From Adiantum capillus-veneris (taxonomy: Eukaryota > Streptophyta > Polypodiopsida > Polypodiales > Pteridaceae), in assembly GCA_014529385.2 (NCBI GenBank), contig CM043955.1, forward strand, positions 153,787,640-153,851,639: DNA of 64,000 bases, read 5' to 3'. Position 1 is the stretch's first letter. Each line of letters starts with the position of its first letter. This document shows positions 1 to 10,355 of the stretch, in pieces. Made by a program: the position numbers and the translations under genes. Under the pieces are notes generated by a model. It did not search any database, was not told the origin of the DNA, and saw nothing but the letters and a program-made list of their open reading frames with translations.

Positions 1-783
1 GACTAAGACAAGTTTTGTTGTCTCATCACCTAAGAAATGGCCTCCACCTACTCCTCCATGAGCTTGCTCCAGGATTATCACATACTCAGACTCTGATGCG
101 CAAATCCTGAGCTGGTTGTCTTTACCTCTCTTATAGAGTTGATCTCTTATTAAAGCGTAATCTCTAGCTTCTGTCTGTACAGATTTCTGACGAGCTTTTG
201 ACGTTCCTTCTGGGAAAGTTATATTTGTGAGATATTCAACAATATACTGACTCCATTCCGGAGCGATCATTATCTGATATAATGTCGAATACTCTGTTGG
301 CGGTTTTGATGAACATACAATACATACAGTGACATATTCATGTACGCTTTCTTTCATTCCTGGCCAATAAACTCCCAATTGTAACAAATTCCTAAATGTG
401 TTCCTTCTTGAACAATGAAATGCACATTCCTGAACATGTGCTTCGCGCAGATATATATTATATTCCTCAGGATTGATGCATAGTCGTAAAACATGATCAT
501 TTCCCAATCGATACAACCTTCCTGCAACCAATTGAAGATTCTTGGATTGCTGAATAGCAATATGTTTCTGGTTGTATTCTCTTCTATCAAACTCTTCTCC
601 ATAGGTTAATAGGCTAACGAAATTTTGAGACCACTTCGGTATCATTTCTATGTTGAACAAGTACGCGTCTGGCATGTCATCATCCACTCCTATAGGGTCT
701 TCTCCATTCGTCAATCGTGAAAGATGATCAACTCTAAGATGTGTTTTTCCTTTCTTTACTACTACCGTGAAGTCGAATTCCAA
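1..783 (-). pseudogene. A integrase N-terminus with two tandem zinc-binding modules (partial)
   Basis: One minus-strand frame is open from about 783 to the edge and continues from RNase H. After the RNase H tail (HLSRL motif near 720) come two similar blocks. Block 1 (about 652-305) begins with a P-K-W-S-Q motif and holds H-X6-H-X30-C-X2-C, with YWPGM before the cysteines. Block 2 (about 270-1) begins with P-E-W-S-Q, has the same spacing to an L-Y-K-R strand, and again shows H-X6-H (codons 58-60 and 37-39); its cysteines would lie outside the window. This module normally occurs once per integrase and helps bind the LTR ends. The D-D-E core is not in view. Confidence 0.75.
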
Positions 784-1365
784 TAAGATAATGAACCATC
801 TCACTATTCTCTTGGTATTGCATGGTTTATTCACTAGGTAGAGCAAGGCTTGGTGATCCGTAAAAAACACAAACTTGTTGGCTAGAAGATAATGCCGAAG
901 TTTCTTCACAGCATATATCATTCCTAATCCCTCTCGCTCTGTTGTGGTGTAATTCTTCTCTGCATTGTTGAGCTATGGACTGGCGTAACAGATAGGAAAA
1001 TCCATGTTTCCTTCTTCTGGCTGAGCCAGAATGCATCCTATTGCATATGCCGAAGCATCTATATGCACATGGAATATCTTCTCCCAATCTGGTGATTTCA
1101 AGACTGGAGCAGTAATGAGTGCCTCTTTCAATTTCTTGAATGATTCCTCACACTCCTCTGTCCATTCAAAGTTCACTATTAGCCTGTAAAGTGGTTGGCC
1201 TATTATAGCGTACATGTAAATGAATCGTCTATAATATCCGCAATGTCCCATAAAGCTCTGTACTTGTTTCGCATTGGTTGGTCTAGGCATATCCACTATA
1301 ACTTTTATCTTCTCTAGATCCGTGGATATTACGTTTTGTGAGACAATATGTCCCAAAATTCTGCC
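784..1365 (-). pseudogene. A RNase H domain, interrupted
   Basis: This is the RNase H part of the gypsy polyprotein, which degrades the RNA strand during reverse transcription. Visible motifs are HVHIDASAYAIGCILAQ (first catalytic Asp), NYTTTEREGL (Glu) and FTDHQALL (Asp). A TAG at 973-975 splits the domain between its first beta strand region and the Glu motif. The flanking residues (Y-A-S-P / L-N-N-A-E) show that only one codon is affected, probably a former CAG. A second TAG at 1366-1368 separates it from reverse transcriptase. Confidence 0.85.
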
Positions 1366-2268
1366 CTATCGGACCATAAACACACATTTCTCAGGATTGA
1401 GACAAATGCGATATGTCCTACATTTCTCAAATACTTTTCTTAGGTGTTCTAGATGCTCATCTCTCAGAAGAGAATGTACACATAAGTCATCCATGTATAT
1501 TTCTAGAAACAACCTTAAGTATTCTTTGAAAGCATGCGTCATCAGCCTCTGGAAGGTTGCGGGAGCATTGGTTAGACCAAAAGGCATAACCCGATAAGCA
1601 TAAATTCCCCACTCCGTTGCAAAAGCTGTTTTATGTTGATCTTCCGGTGCTATGGCTAGTTGGTTATATCCTGAAAAACCATCAAGAAAGGAGTATGCTG
1701 TTTTCCCTGATACACGCTGTAGAACATGATCAGTTATCGGCAGGGGATGATTGTCCCTGATTGTTGCAGCATTCGCTTTCTTTAAGTTGACACACACTCG
1801 GAGTTTTCCGTTCTTCTTTGGTACCACCACAATCGGAGATACCCAATCGGTGTGTTCAATCTCGTATATGAATTCAGCTTCCATTAGCTTATCTATCTCT
1901 TCTTTGATTCGCTTAGAAAACGTATCATTATATGTGTATGGTCTCTGTCTGCTAGGCTTTGCGTCTTGTTTTAGTGGGATTGTGTGTTGGCATATTGATG
2001 GGTCAACTCCCTTTAAGTCCTTATAAGACCATGCAAACACATCCCTGTACTCTCTGAGAAGACTCAAAAGTCTCTCTTCCTCGCCTGGAGACAAATCTGT
2101 GGTTATGTACACCGGTCTAGGTGTCTCACCTGGAGCTGCTAAATCAACTTTTTTTGCATCCTCCGGTCCGTCATAAGATTCGTTCTCCCTTCTCTCTCGA
2201 ATAGGTTGGGTTAATACCACCTTCCTATCCTCTATTGTGAATTTTTTGTAGTGAGAGGGAACATCCAT
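1366..2268 (-). pseudogene. A reverse transcriptase
   Basis: The reading frame of about 300 codons covers fingers and palm. Order: a YKDVFAWSYKDL-like pre-RT helix, the SPIVVVPKKNGK motif, FSGYNQLAI, MPFGLTNAPATFQRLM and the catalytic YMDD box near 1487-1498, then the thumb start CLNPEKC. It is closed by TAG (1366-1368), where the next residues read straight into the GRILGHIVS connection domain, so this stop is a mutation rather than a natural end. All catalytic aspartates visible in the palm are intact. Confidence 0.9.
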
Positions 2269-3660
2269 GTTTTCCTTGATTTTAGCGTTTTCGTCCTCTC
2301 CACTCTCAATTTATGTCGTCCAAACTTCTTTCAGAGTTTTCTTGAGCTCTTATGTACTTGTTTCTACGTTCTAACTTGGACTCCGTGTGTTCTCTATTGC
2401 GCTTATTCTTTTCTGATTTTTCTGTTTCAGTTTTCGTTTCATTCCTTTGAACTTGATTTCTTGAGCTTCTTTTGTCTTTTCGTAAGCTCTTTTGCTCATT
2501 GCCTCTCATTCTTCCAGAAATCTTGTCCTTAACACAATCTTCCGCCTTTACTAGCATTTCTTCGTTATAGTTTCTTCGTTTCCGCTTGAATTGTCCGTTG
2601 ACTTGTTGTCTGCTTCATTTCCCCACTCTCGATGATCGGGAATGTCGTGAAACACCTCTTCTTCATCTTCCTTTTCTAGTGTATCGTTCTTTTCAGTTTC
2701 TTTTTCGAGTATAGTTCTCAGCATGAAGTACGGAACCACGTCGTACCCGTCCTTGTCGCAAAATTTCGTTGTGGGACCATCCGGAATTGCACAAACATCT
2801 AGGGTTGCTAGAATGTGTGTCCATTCTAATGGTTCAAGCGTGTCCTCTGGAAAGGGTTCTCCTATATAAGTTTTGTCTTCGATAGCCCTTTCTAAAACAT
2901 ATTCTTCTCGCCTCAGACATCCACATTTTGAGGCTCCACACATCCATAACTCCTTCGGCTTACCTAACCAAGCTGGAAATTCGGATCCCACCAAAGTAGC
3001 TGAATCAAACTCCTCTACCGGTGTTCGGTTCACATCTTTGTAGCTATGGTCTCTCAGGTTCACACGTGTAGTGGTTTCCATATTTCTCAGGTATATGTGA
3101 TCGTAGCCCCAACCCTGAACCATTTTCAATTGTCTCTTGAATGGTCTTCCCAGTATGATATCATAGTTATTCTCCTTGCCAAAATCGACAATAGCAAAAG
3201 TATGTTCGTATTCAATGCCGCAAGAAGTTACTATGACTTTCTCTAATAACCCCATAGGTTTCTCCATGTGTCCATATGCTAATTGGAGTTTCAACCTAGT
3301 CTTCCTTATTGCTGGTTTCCCCCATTTTTTCCAGATTTATTTTGTAGCAATGGCTACCCCAGCTCCGCTGTCTAGTATTGCCATCGTGTTCACTCCTTGG
3401 AATTCAACTGGTAAGGTTGTATTCCCCTCTTCACCTTCGCAATACTCTCCGACCTTGTTTAAGGGTACAGGCTTAGCGTTCTTTTGTGGTTTGCTCAGCT
3501 CTTGTATACCCTCTTGCAGTCTCGATGTTGGGTCTTTTATCCCAAATTTCTCCAAGCATTTTCCTACAGTGGTCCACATATGTGGTCTTAGCCTCAAAAG
3601 CTCAGCTAGAGTGATAGTGCATGTCTGATAGGCTCCAATTTCATCATCAAAAAGGCTAAA
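2269..3660 (-). pseudogene. A aspartic protease and protease-RT linker
   Basis: The N-terminal half (3337-3597 and a little upstream) contains the active-site motif AILDSGAGVAIATK (Asp-Ser-Gly). A TAA at 3337-3339 follows directly. The same frame resumes at about 3336 and holds the flap and second half with YDIILGRPF. After that comes a charged linker rich in Lys, Glu and Arg (about 2306-2560) that shifts frame before the reverse transcriptase. The protease would cut Gag-Pol in the virus-like particle. The linker is unusually long and acidic, then basic, and has no recognised fold. Confidence 0.8.
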
Positions 3661-4189
3661 AGATGTGGGTTTTTATTTGAAAGTCATTATCTTTACCCTA
3701 TGTTGATGGCATCTATGGCAATGTACAACCTTGCTGCCATATTATTTTTCATCCATTGCACCTTGTAAATGCACTTGGTTTGTTTAGCGGGTCTGCACTT
3801 GTGAATGCCAAAGCATAAAAACTCTCTCTAGTTTTAAAAATATCAAGCCATAAACCATGTATACACATGAAATCCTATCCTAAGGTTTCAAAAGTTATGT
3901 AATCTTTTTAAATTTTGAATAAAGAAAAAGGGAAAGGAGAGAGGTCGTGTGATTTGGGGAGTTAGAGGAGGTTGTAACCAACTTCTCTTTATCAACCCAT
4001 GCACGGCTTCTTTTCAAACTCTCTTGGATTGGGCACAACTCTCTCTCGATCGTTTCTTGCTTCTCTCTGTGTAAATTCTTCCTAGCTATGGAGGGAGAGA
4101 GTGAGGATGAAGATGAGGATGGGATTCTTGCATTTCTCTTGTGTGCTCTAGTATAGTATAGGCTTTCCTATGTGTGTATGGCTATGGCC

Positions 4190-4225
<36 letters not shown>

Positions 4226-4317
4226 ATGGTCTTTGTGTGGTTTCTTGAGTGCATTTCATGCAGTTTTAGTGGCTAGGAGCAAGCTCCATGCATATACTTT
4301 GCAGGCTTGAGCCCGGA
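3661..4317 (-). other. Non-coding block between A gag and protease
   Basis: Coding similarity stops near 3660 and resumes at 4318, with no open frame on the element strand between. The block is A+T rich and holds a (GA)n tract at about 4192-4223. It may be a small insertion or a strongly decayed spacer. I could not find matching terminal inverted repeats or a target duplication, so it is not assigned. Confidence 0.4.
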
Positions 4318-6600
4318 TCATTGCAAGTTTGATGTGCTTGGAAGGTAGTTGTTCAATGTCACTGGTGCTGACAAGATCTCTATCAATCCTTGCGAGTCCA
4401 TGACTTTTTCTGATGAGATTCTTCGTGAGGGATATGCTCTAATCTCGGATTTTGCTTCATACTCTCCTAAGTATGAAGGTAAGGTATTCAGTGAATGAGG
4501 TTTGCTCTCCATTGTTCTAACAAAGCCCCCATCTCCCCAATAAGATTGCAGATCCAAGTCCACTTGAGATCCTACCTCAAATTTCACTATGGGAGGATTC
4601 CTGATGTCCTTTTCCCAATTTGTCTGATTAGCTTGGCAACTTAGCTCATTTGCAAAGTTTGCCTCTCTCACTTGTTTCCAAAATTCATTGTAATCCTCAT
4701 CTCTTCCGTAAATCCTCTGTATGACTGGATGAAAACTCTCTATTCCTGATCGGTTGTGTTCAATACTATGCGGTCATCCTTGTGTGTATCTTCAAGCTTT
4801 TGTGCACTGGGAGTCTTTTCAGCTACCCGTGAAATGATAGTCTCTTGCTGAATTGGGTTTTCCGTTCCACAATTCATTGTTTCTCTTGGTGGTTCTAATA
4901 AGGCTTGTGCAGTCTCGATCATTCTCTGGCACATTTCAAGTCTCTGCTTTTCCAATTCCGCGTGTGGGTATGTCATCCACCTCTGTTCTTGTGTTTGGTT
5001 GTTCTTTAACCTAGCTTCGTAAGCTCTCATCAGTGCGTCCAATGGTTCGTGTACTTTGTCGACTAGCACTGATCCCCCTGAGCTTAAGCTCGTTGTTTCT
5101 TTGATACTCTTTTGTTTCGTTCTTTCCGGGCTCATTTCTCGTTTCCCGTTTTGACTCTCAAGTTTTTCTAATCTATCTTTAGTTCGCTTTAGTTCCTCAG
5201 TTAGAATAGCGTCTTCACGTTCTTTTCTCAACTTCATGCGTGCTTTTCTAGCTTTCCATGTGTTTCTCTGACTCCGCGGTCCTTGACTAACCACTTCAGT
5301 TGCTAACTTTCCATTCTCAGGTTCTCTAGTGGTTTTCTTAGCTTGAGCTCTAGTAACAACTTGCGTTGGTATCAGAGTTTCATTTTCGGACCCACTGCTG
5401 GTAGGAATAGTTTCTAGCATATTCAATGTCGTCTTTTGCACTTTGTTTGGATTCTTTGAACAATCCTCAATGAAGTGAGTAACCCCACACTCAGTGCAAT
5501 AAGCGTTAATTCTAATGATTTTCGTATGTGGACAAACATTCATCAGATGGTCACCTCCACACTTGTAACAGGGTCCTAGTGCTGGTCTTGGTCCCACTTG
5601 ATTCGTCCTTTGTGGATAGGATGGTCTTTGTCTTGTTAACCCTCCATGAGCTATGAAAATCAATGTTCTTGCGTCCAAATTGTATCTCTCTTCATCAGAA
5701 GCACTTGTAACTGTTAGTGTTCCAACATTCCCAATCATGCCCCATGGTTCTGGTTGTTTGGGTTCTTCTGGTGGGTAATACACAGTTGGAGACATGTGTG
5801 CACCAGATTCTTCATAATAGGCTTGAAAATGCACTAAGACTTGTTCTTCCTGATTCTCTAAGGTTGGTGCATATCTAATGCCCACTGGTCTTGCTCCTGG
5901 TAAAGGTGGTTGTTGTCCCCATACCGGTTGCGGTCTTTCTATCCCCATAGGTCCTGGTACATTTCCCGTTGGGTATCGAGGTACTGGATGTACCTGAGGT
6001 GGTGCTAATTGAGCAGGAGGAGCATACTGACGCTCCCTCACATACCCTTTGTTGTAATAGCACTCCTCTGTTGGATGTTTTGTCCATTTTTGTTCAATAG
6101 CACACCATTTCAGTGGTTTTGGCAATGGTTTTTGGTATGGTGCCATCCTTTTTAGAGCATCTTCTATCATTTTCTCTACATTTGGCATGGTTGTTGTTTG
6201 AACATTCTTTTTAGTGGTAGTCTCGCTCGCTACGGAGGAAGAGCTACTGGATGCAAAATCTGTATCCACTGACACCTCTCCATAAACCGTACAGTTATCC
6301 ACTAAGTACAATGATTCTCTCGTTACTTGCTCGAAACTTGTACAAGCTTTCAAGTGCAAGTCCTTCTTGAGAGTTTCGTTTCTCAATCCTTCAATAAAGA
6401 GAACAGATAGTCTGTCATCTTGTGGTCGTTCACGTACTGGACATCTCTCAATTTATTGTTTGAAGCGAAGTGAAGCTTCCTTCACTTTTTCGTGTTCTCT
6501 CTGTTTAAAAGCATATATTTGTGAGACCGTATTGTGCTTAATCCCTCGTTTTGAGAATTCCTCAGCAAACTCTCTTAGCAAATGGTCAATGCCATGGAAT
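4318..6600 (-). pseudogene. A gag, C-terminal half with two zinc knuckles
   Basis: This region continues the capsid/nucleocapsid protein. From the N side it holds a capsid-like helical segment (GIDHLLREFAEEF), a TAA near 6453, a Pro/Gln-rich stretch, then two zinc knuckles with CX2CX3HX4C spacing: CYKCGGDHLMNVC and CTECGVTHFIEDC (about 5450-5590). A long Lys/Glu-rich region follows (about 4740-5400), closed by TGA at 4740, and a further open stretch to 4318. The X3 spacing is one residue shorter than the common CCHC box in both knuckles, so it is probably a family trait. Confidence 0.8.
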
Positions 6601-7959
6601 CCCCCTCTGTTCAGTGGTTGAAACCATGTCAATGTCGTACCTTAGAGTAAGACCAAATCCCTCGTATTGTGTATGGAAATATGTTATCTGCTCAGCTCTT
6701 AAGACTTGCTTAAAGAGTGACACATGTGCATACGGATCTCCTGAACCACCATAATTCTTTGGCATACACTTGGCTACTTGAGATGGTCTCATACGTCTAT
6801 GGTCTGCTACCAATCTCATTGCTCCTGTGTCCCGGCTAAAGCTTTCTCTAGCATCATGGACTTCATGGGTTACCCTTGTCGGTTCCCTTGCCCTGAGTCT
6901 ACTACTAGGAGGTAAATGTGATGGTTCCGCTTCAAACCTTGGACCTGGACTGATATATGTGGGGATTGGAACTGCACTACCTAGATTCGTATCCATTGAC
7001 TCTCTGGAATGTAATGATCCCATTGGTCTGGGCTTTGAGTACTGAGGTTGACTGAAAGAGTCAGCAGCCTGAATTCTTTGTCCTCCTGTTGTCATTGGGT
7101 TTTTCACTCCATTTGTTGGTGCTGGTCTTTGTGAGCTAGAAGTAACATAATATTGATGTAGTGGTCCCCCAAAGTATGTATATCCTTCTAATTCTTTCTT
7201 GACCATTGTTGAGTATTGCCTCCCATACTTGTCGTAAGCGGCAATTTTCACTTCCGATCCCTCTATGTAGGTAAATACATAAAGTCTTTTTTGGTCTGTC
7301 AACTCTCCAGTGTAGGGTTCTTCACATCTATAATAGAGATCTTGCTCCCCATTATTATATTTGTATAGCCCCACATAGATGTTATCAGTGCTGATCCTTG
7401 TAGTTTCATTCTCTCTTCTTAACCTCGCATCAGGGAAGTTCATTATTGGTGCTTTCTCCTCAAGTTCATCATCTACTTTGGCTTTGGTGCCCATCAATCC
7501 CCACTTGTCCACAATGTTAGGGTTTAGGACTACCAAATACATGGTACCCTCGTTATCTAGATATCTATCTCCACTATAGCTCACAAGCACTAAGTCCTTG
7601 AACTCACTAGGTCTATCTTCTATCTTTACACAATAGCGGTCCATTCCATCTTTGTAGATCTTGGCACCTTGCTCATTGTCGTACTGGTATTTTATGAACA
7701 ATAGCTTCATTGTGGCGGAAGGGTTTGATGGTCCTGCTGCCATATTTTCTCTGTTGTTCAGGTTCAAGTGTTCCAAGTGTTCGGTGAAAATCTCGTAAGA
7801 TCTCTCCGAAGAAGTATCAGAAACACTTCCTTCAAAGATCGGCTCTAATGGTTGCATCCAACTTTGGTTTACACTTTCCTCGGTTGATATGACACTTGCT
7901 TGTTCCCCTTGTTTTGGTTGGTTATTCTGGAGATTCTTGCCCGATCTCAAATTCATCAA
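6586..7959 (-). pseudogene. A gag, N-terminal half
   Basis: The start is the Met before NLRSGKN at 7959, a common gag N-terminus in plant gypsy elements. Residues about 75-270 form a separate domain, with the motif NIVDKWGL and repeated Tyr-rich strands, which I do not recognise. It is shared with the gag of G (49461-50905). The C-terminal part (CMPKNYGGSGDPYAHVSLFK) enters the capsid region. A frameshift in a run of G residues near 6605-6610 throws the frame to a stop at 6586; capsid coding continues in another frame. Confidence 0.8.
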
Positions 7960-8120
7960 TTCCCCTAAAGGACTTTAACTTTTCCGTCTTGGCAATTTGT
8001 TTTCCCAATTTTTTGTGGTCAGAATTGATCCAAGTTGATTGATACTTGGTCAATTGTTTAATCTTGTCAGTTGGACAACTTCTGTTTCATCAAGTGAGAA
8101 TTTTGTTGCAATTATGCTGA

Positions 8121-8150
8121 AAAAGACATTATACGCGTATGATGTCTTTT
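8121..8150. repeat. Leader palindrome A1
   Basis: A 30-bp inverted repeat centred on CGCG (8134-8137). The arms differ at one base pair (ATTATA against TATGAT). It shares the core with the three other palindromes in this leader. Confidence 0.95.
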
Positions 8151-8402
8151 TTCACAGATTTGGACTATTTGGGTTATGCTCACTCTCAGTAGCCCCCTTA
8201 TGCTCTGTCCACTAACAAAATTCAGTTTGAACTCTGTTTGAGCAAGTTATGGCTAATTTAGGCTTTTCTTGGCAATTTTCCGCTTTTGACTTGTTTTGGG
8301 TCAATTGTGATCCAAATGGGATGAAACTTGAAATACAACCTCTAGACAGCTATTACAATGGATCTATGTTGGCAAAGTATCAAAATATGTCCAAAATTAG
8401 GT

Positions 8403-8432
8403 AAAAGACATCATACGCGTATGATGTCTTTT
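8403..8432. repeat. Leader palindrome A2
   Basis: A perfect 30-bp palindrome with no loop; the arm is AAAAGACATCATACG. It lies 282 bp from A1. Confidence 0.95.
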
Positions 8433-8527
8433 TCATCAATTTGTGTCAAGACTTGATATTTATGCTTTCTACAGTGTTTGTAACAATCGTGTCAGGTCAG
8501 ATATCAAAAATAAGCAGTGGATGTGCT

Positions 8528-8557
8528 AAAAGACATTATACGCGTATGATGTCTTTT
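8528..8557. repeat. Leader palindrome A3
   Basis: A 30-bp palindrome with the same single arm mismatch as A1. One further flanking base pair on each side extends the symmetry to 32 bp. Confidence 0.95.
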
Positions 8558-8815
8558 ATCCCAGATTTTGACTATTCTTGGTTTTAAGCCTTCTCCAATG
8601 TTTATAATTGAGTTTCAAGTGTTTTTGTCAGGTTTGAATGTAAAAACAAGATCTGGATCCAAAATTTCCTATTCTTTGCGTTTCTTAGACTCCGACTTGT
8701 CTTTTTGGCTTTCTTTGAGTGTTAATGCTCTTGTTTTAAGTTGAAATTAGGGTATAACCCCCCTTTTGAACACTCTGGTAAAGTCAAAATTTCTGTTTTG
8801 GTCTCTGTTTGGTCA

Positions 8816-8845
8816 TTTAGACATCATACGCGTATGATGTCTAAA
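8816..8845. repeat. Leader palindrome A4
   Basis: A perfect 30-bp palindrome. The 22-bp core matches A2, but the outer four base pairs are TTTA/TAAA instead of AAAA/TTTT, so symmetry is kept although the sequence changed. Confidence 0.95.
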
Positions 8846-9360
8846 GTTGAAGATTTCTAGTTTTTTGGCACAGAATCCTTCCTAAAGCTTTCTCAAGTGC
8901 TCAGCAACTCCCAGATACACAGAAAATTTCTCTGACTTTTGTTTATTGCAAGTTTCACTACTAACTCGACGGTTTAGTGATCTAACATGCAATCAACCAT
9001 ATCAAGTAAATACTCCAATGATTACTAGCTCTAGATCAGGATCAAATGAAGTCCTACCTAAGCTATTCCTAATCATAAAATGGGTTTGGTAATTGTGATT
9101 TTAAAGAGATCCACTGCCACTCACGGACTAGCAAATTCTTCTTCTATCAACAACTACTCAACACCAACAAAACAACAAACAAATCTAAGCTAAACTAAAA
9201 ATACTGTCAACACGGAAGACCCAGAAATACCCCACTTCCTAGTATCTCTCGAGATCTTCGGAGTCCACCACTCCTAGATCTTTTCTAACTAAAGTATACA
9301 AAGTAGTTTATACGACTCACCTCGTAGGATTAGTCTAAGGTCACCTACTTAGGGCTCTCG

Positions 9361-9378
9361 TCCCCGGCAATGGCGCTA
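9361..9378 (-). promoter_or_regulatory. A primer binding site, tRNA-Asp type
   Basis: Two bases inside the LTR end, the minus strand reads TAGCGCCATTGCCGGGGA. This matches the complement of the 3' end of plant tRNA-Asp (GTC) at 16 of 18 positions. Athila-like elements use the same primer. It fixes the element's orientation and the inner edge of the 5' LTR at 9381. Confidence 0.85.
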
Positions 9379-10006
9379 AATGTTAAGGCGGTTACGCCGC
9401 TAGCGGAAGCTAAATAGCGAGAAATCAACCAACAACAGAATTTGTCAGACGAGGACGGAGCTTGACCCGCAAGCGCATGGAAACAACTAGGTGGGTGTCA
9501 AATCACCTACTCGACCTTCTAATGATAATCACTACTAAGGAAATAAAATCTAAGTTTTAAAATACGCAAGTGACTGAAATCCGTACTACGAACGAATGCT
9601 ATACGAAACAGGATCTATAATCATTGAATCGATCTCAAACTCAAGGGGAAGTCTATACACTAGGTAAGAACAACACCCTAAAGACTTGAACTGCAAAATC
9701 AACCTATAACCACTCCGAGCGGTAAACGCGTATGAAGACAGGCCGAAATATACAGGTGACCGAAACTTGACCCCGATGGTACTATTGTGTAGCTCTACTC
9801 GTTGTGGTTCTATAGATATGCTGCACGCTCAATTCCGACACACGAGTTGGAAGTAAACTCACACCGAAGCTCGTAGGAACTTACCACACATAGAAGCTGA
9901 TAGCGCGCACTCTTGGTATTTGTGCATAGCTCTCGCCGTTGCTAACACAATGACGGTGTCGCTTCTCCAATGGCGGCTCCGTAGCTCGCGTAGCAAGTAG
10001 ATAAGA

Positions 10007-10008
<2 letters not shown>

Positions 10009-10065
<57 letters not shown>
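10009..10065. repeat. (CT)n microsatellite in the A LTR
   Basis: A nearly pure CT dinucleotide tract with one interruption. Similar tracts occur in the E1 LTR (47943-47986), the G gag insertion (49993-50036) and the A gag-protease spacer. Confidence 0.95.
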
Positions 10066-10067
<2 letters not shown>

Positions 10068-10127
10068 ACACAGTCACGGCGCTCCAAAAACTCACTTTGA
10101 TTAATAATCTCTCCCCCCTTAGGTTAC

Positions 10128-10158
10128 AAAAACTTTGGCTTATATACCTCAGCCTTGG
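10128..10158 (-). promoter_or_regulatory. A LTR promoter block with TATA box
   Basis: On the minus strand a TATATAAG box lies next to GGCTGAGG. The same block (TATAAAGG next to GGCTAAGG) occurs in the B LTR (about 13384-13410) and the G LTR (about 52832-52860). Conservation across diverged LTRs supports a core promoter role. Confidence 0.6.
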
Positions 10159-10355
10159 AGGTGAGAACATCTCTAACTAATTACATCAGCAAGTGAAATT
10201 ACTTCGAGATTACAAGCTGGAAACTCAATTGAGTCCCGTTACTTAATGAATGGCTCAAATCAAAATTAATGTCGGAAAGACATTTATTACAATCAATGGT
10301 TACAAAATGATGAGTGTGAGCAAAAATGTGGGTGTGATCCTCTGCTGGCTCAACA

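Larger units (their letters stand above)
7960..9360 (-). other. A untranslated leader between primer site and gag
   Basis: About 1.4 kb separates the primer binding site from the gag start. It has no credible ORF. Its main structure is a set of four 30-bp palindromes in the gag-proximal half. Leaders of LTR retrotransposons carry dimerisation and packaging signals, so a structural role in RNA is possible, but nothing in the sequence proves it. Confidence 0.8.
1..10355 (-). mobile_element. Element A: Ty3/gypsy LTR retrotransposon, 3' end beyond the window
   Basis: On the minus strand the order is 5' LTR (9381 to about 10355), tRNA-Asp-type primer site, 1.4-kb leader, gag, protease, reverse transcriptase, RNase H and the integrase N-terminus, which runs off the left edge. 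Gag starts with an NLRSG motif, as in several plant gypsy lineages. The coding regions are almost continuous but carry at least four premature stops and one frameshift, so the copy is decayed. No chromodomain region is in view. The LTR promoter block and leader style tie it to B and G. The lineage cannot be named with confidence; the primer type recalls Athila/Tat elements. Confidence 0.9.
9381..10355 (-). repeat. A 5' LTR (outer edge approximate)
   Basis: The inner edge is TGTTAAGGCGG at 9381 (plus strand), next to the primer site. The outer edge is uncertain: CAACA at 10351-10355 gives the best TG...CA end by analogy with the B and G LTRs, but an end near 10510 is possible. The other LTR is outside the window, so the edges cannot be checked by pairing. 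The LTR holds a promoter block and a long CT tract. Confidence 0.65.

Noticed and set aside
8121-8845. Palindromes as a CRISPR array or as bacterial terminators
   Set aside because: Spacing is irregular, there are no spacers of constant size, and the context is a eukaryotic retrotransposon leader.
9859-10170. A minus-strand ORF with an Arg-Glu repeat
   Set aside because: It translates the CT/GA microsatellite in the A LTR.
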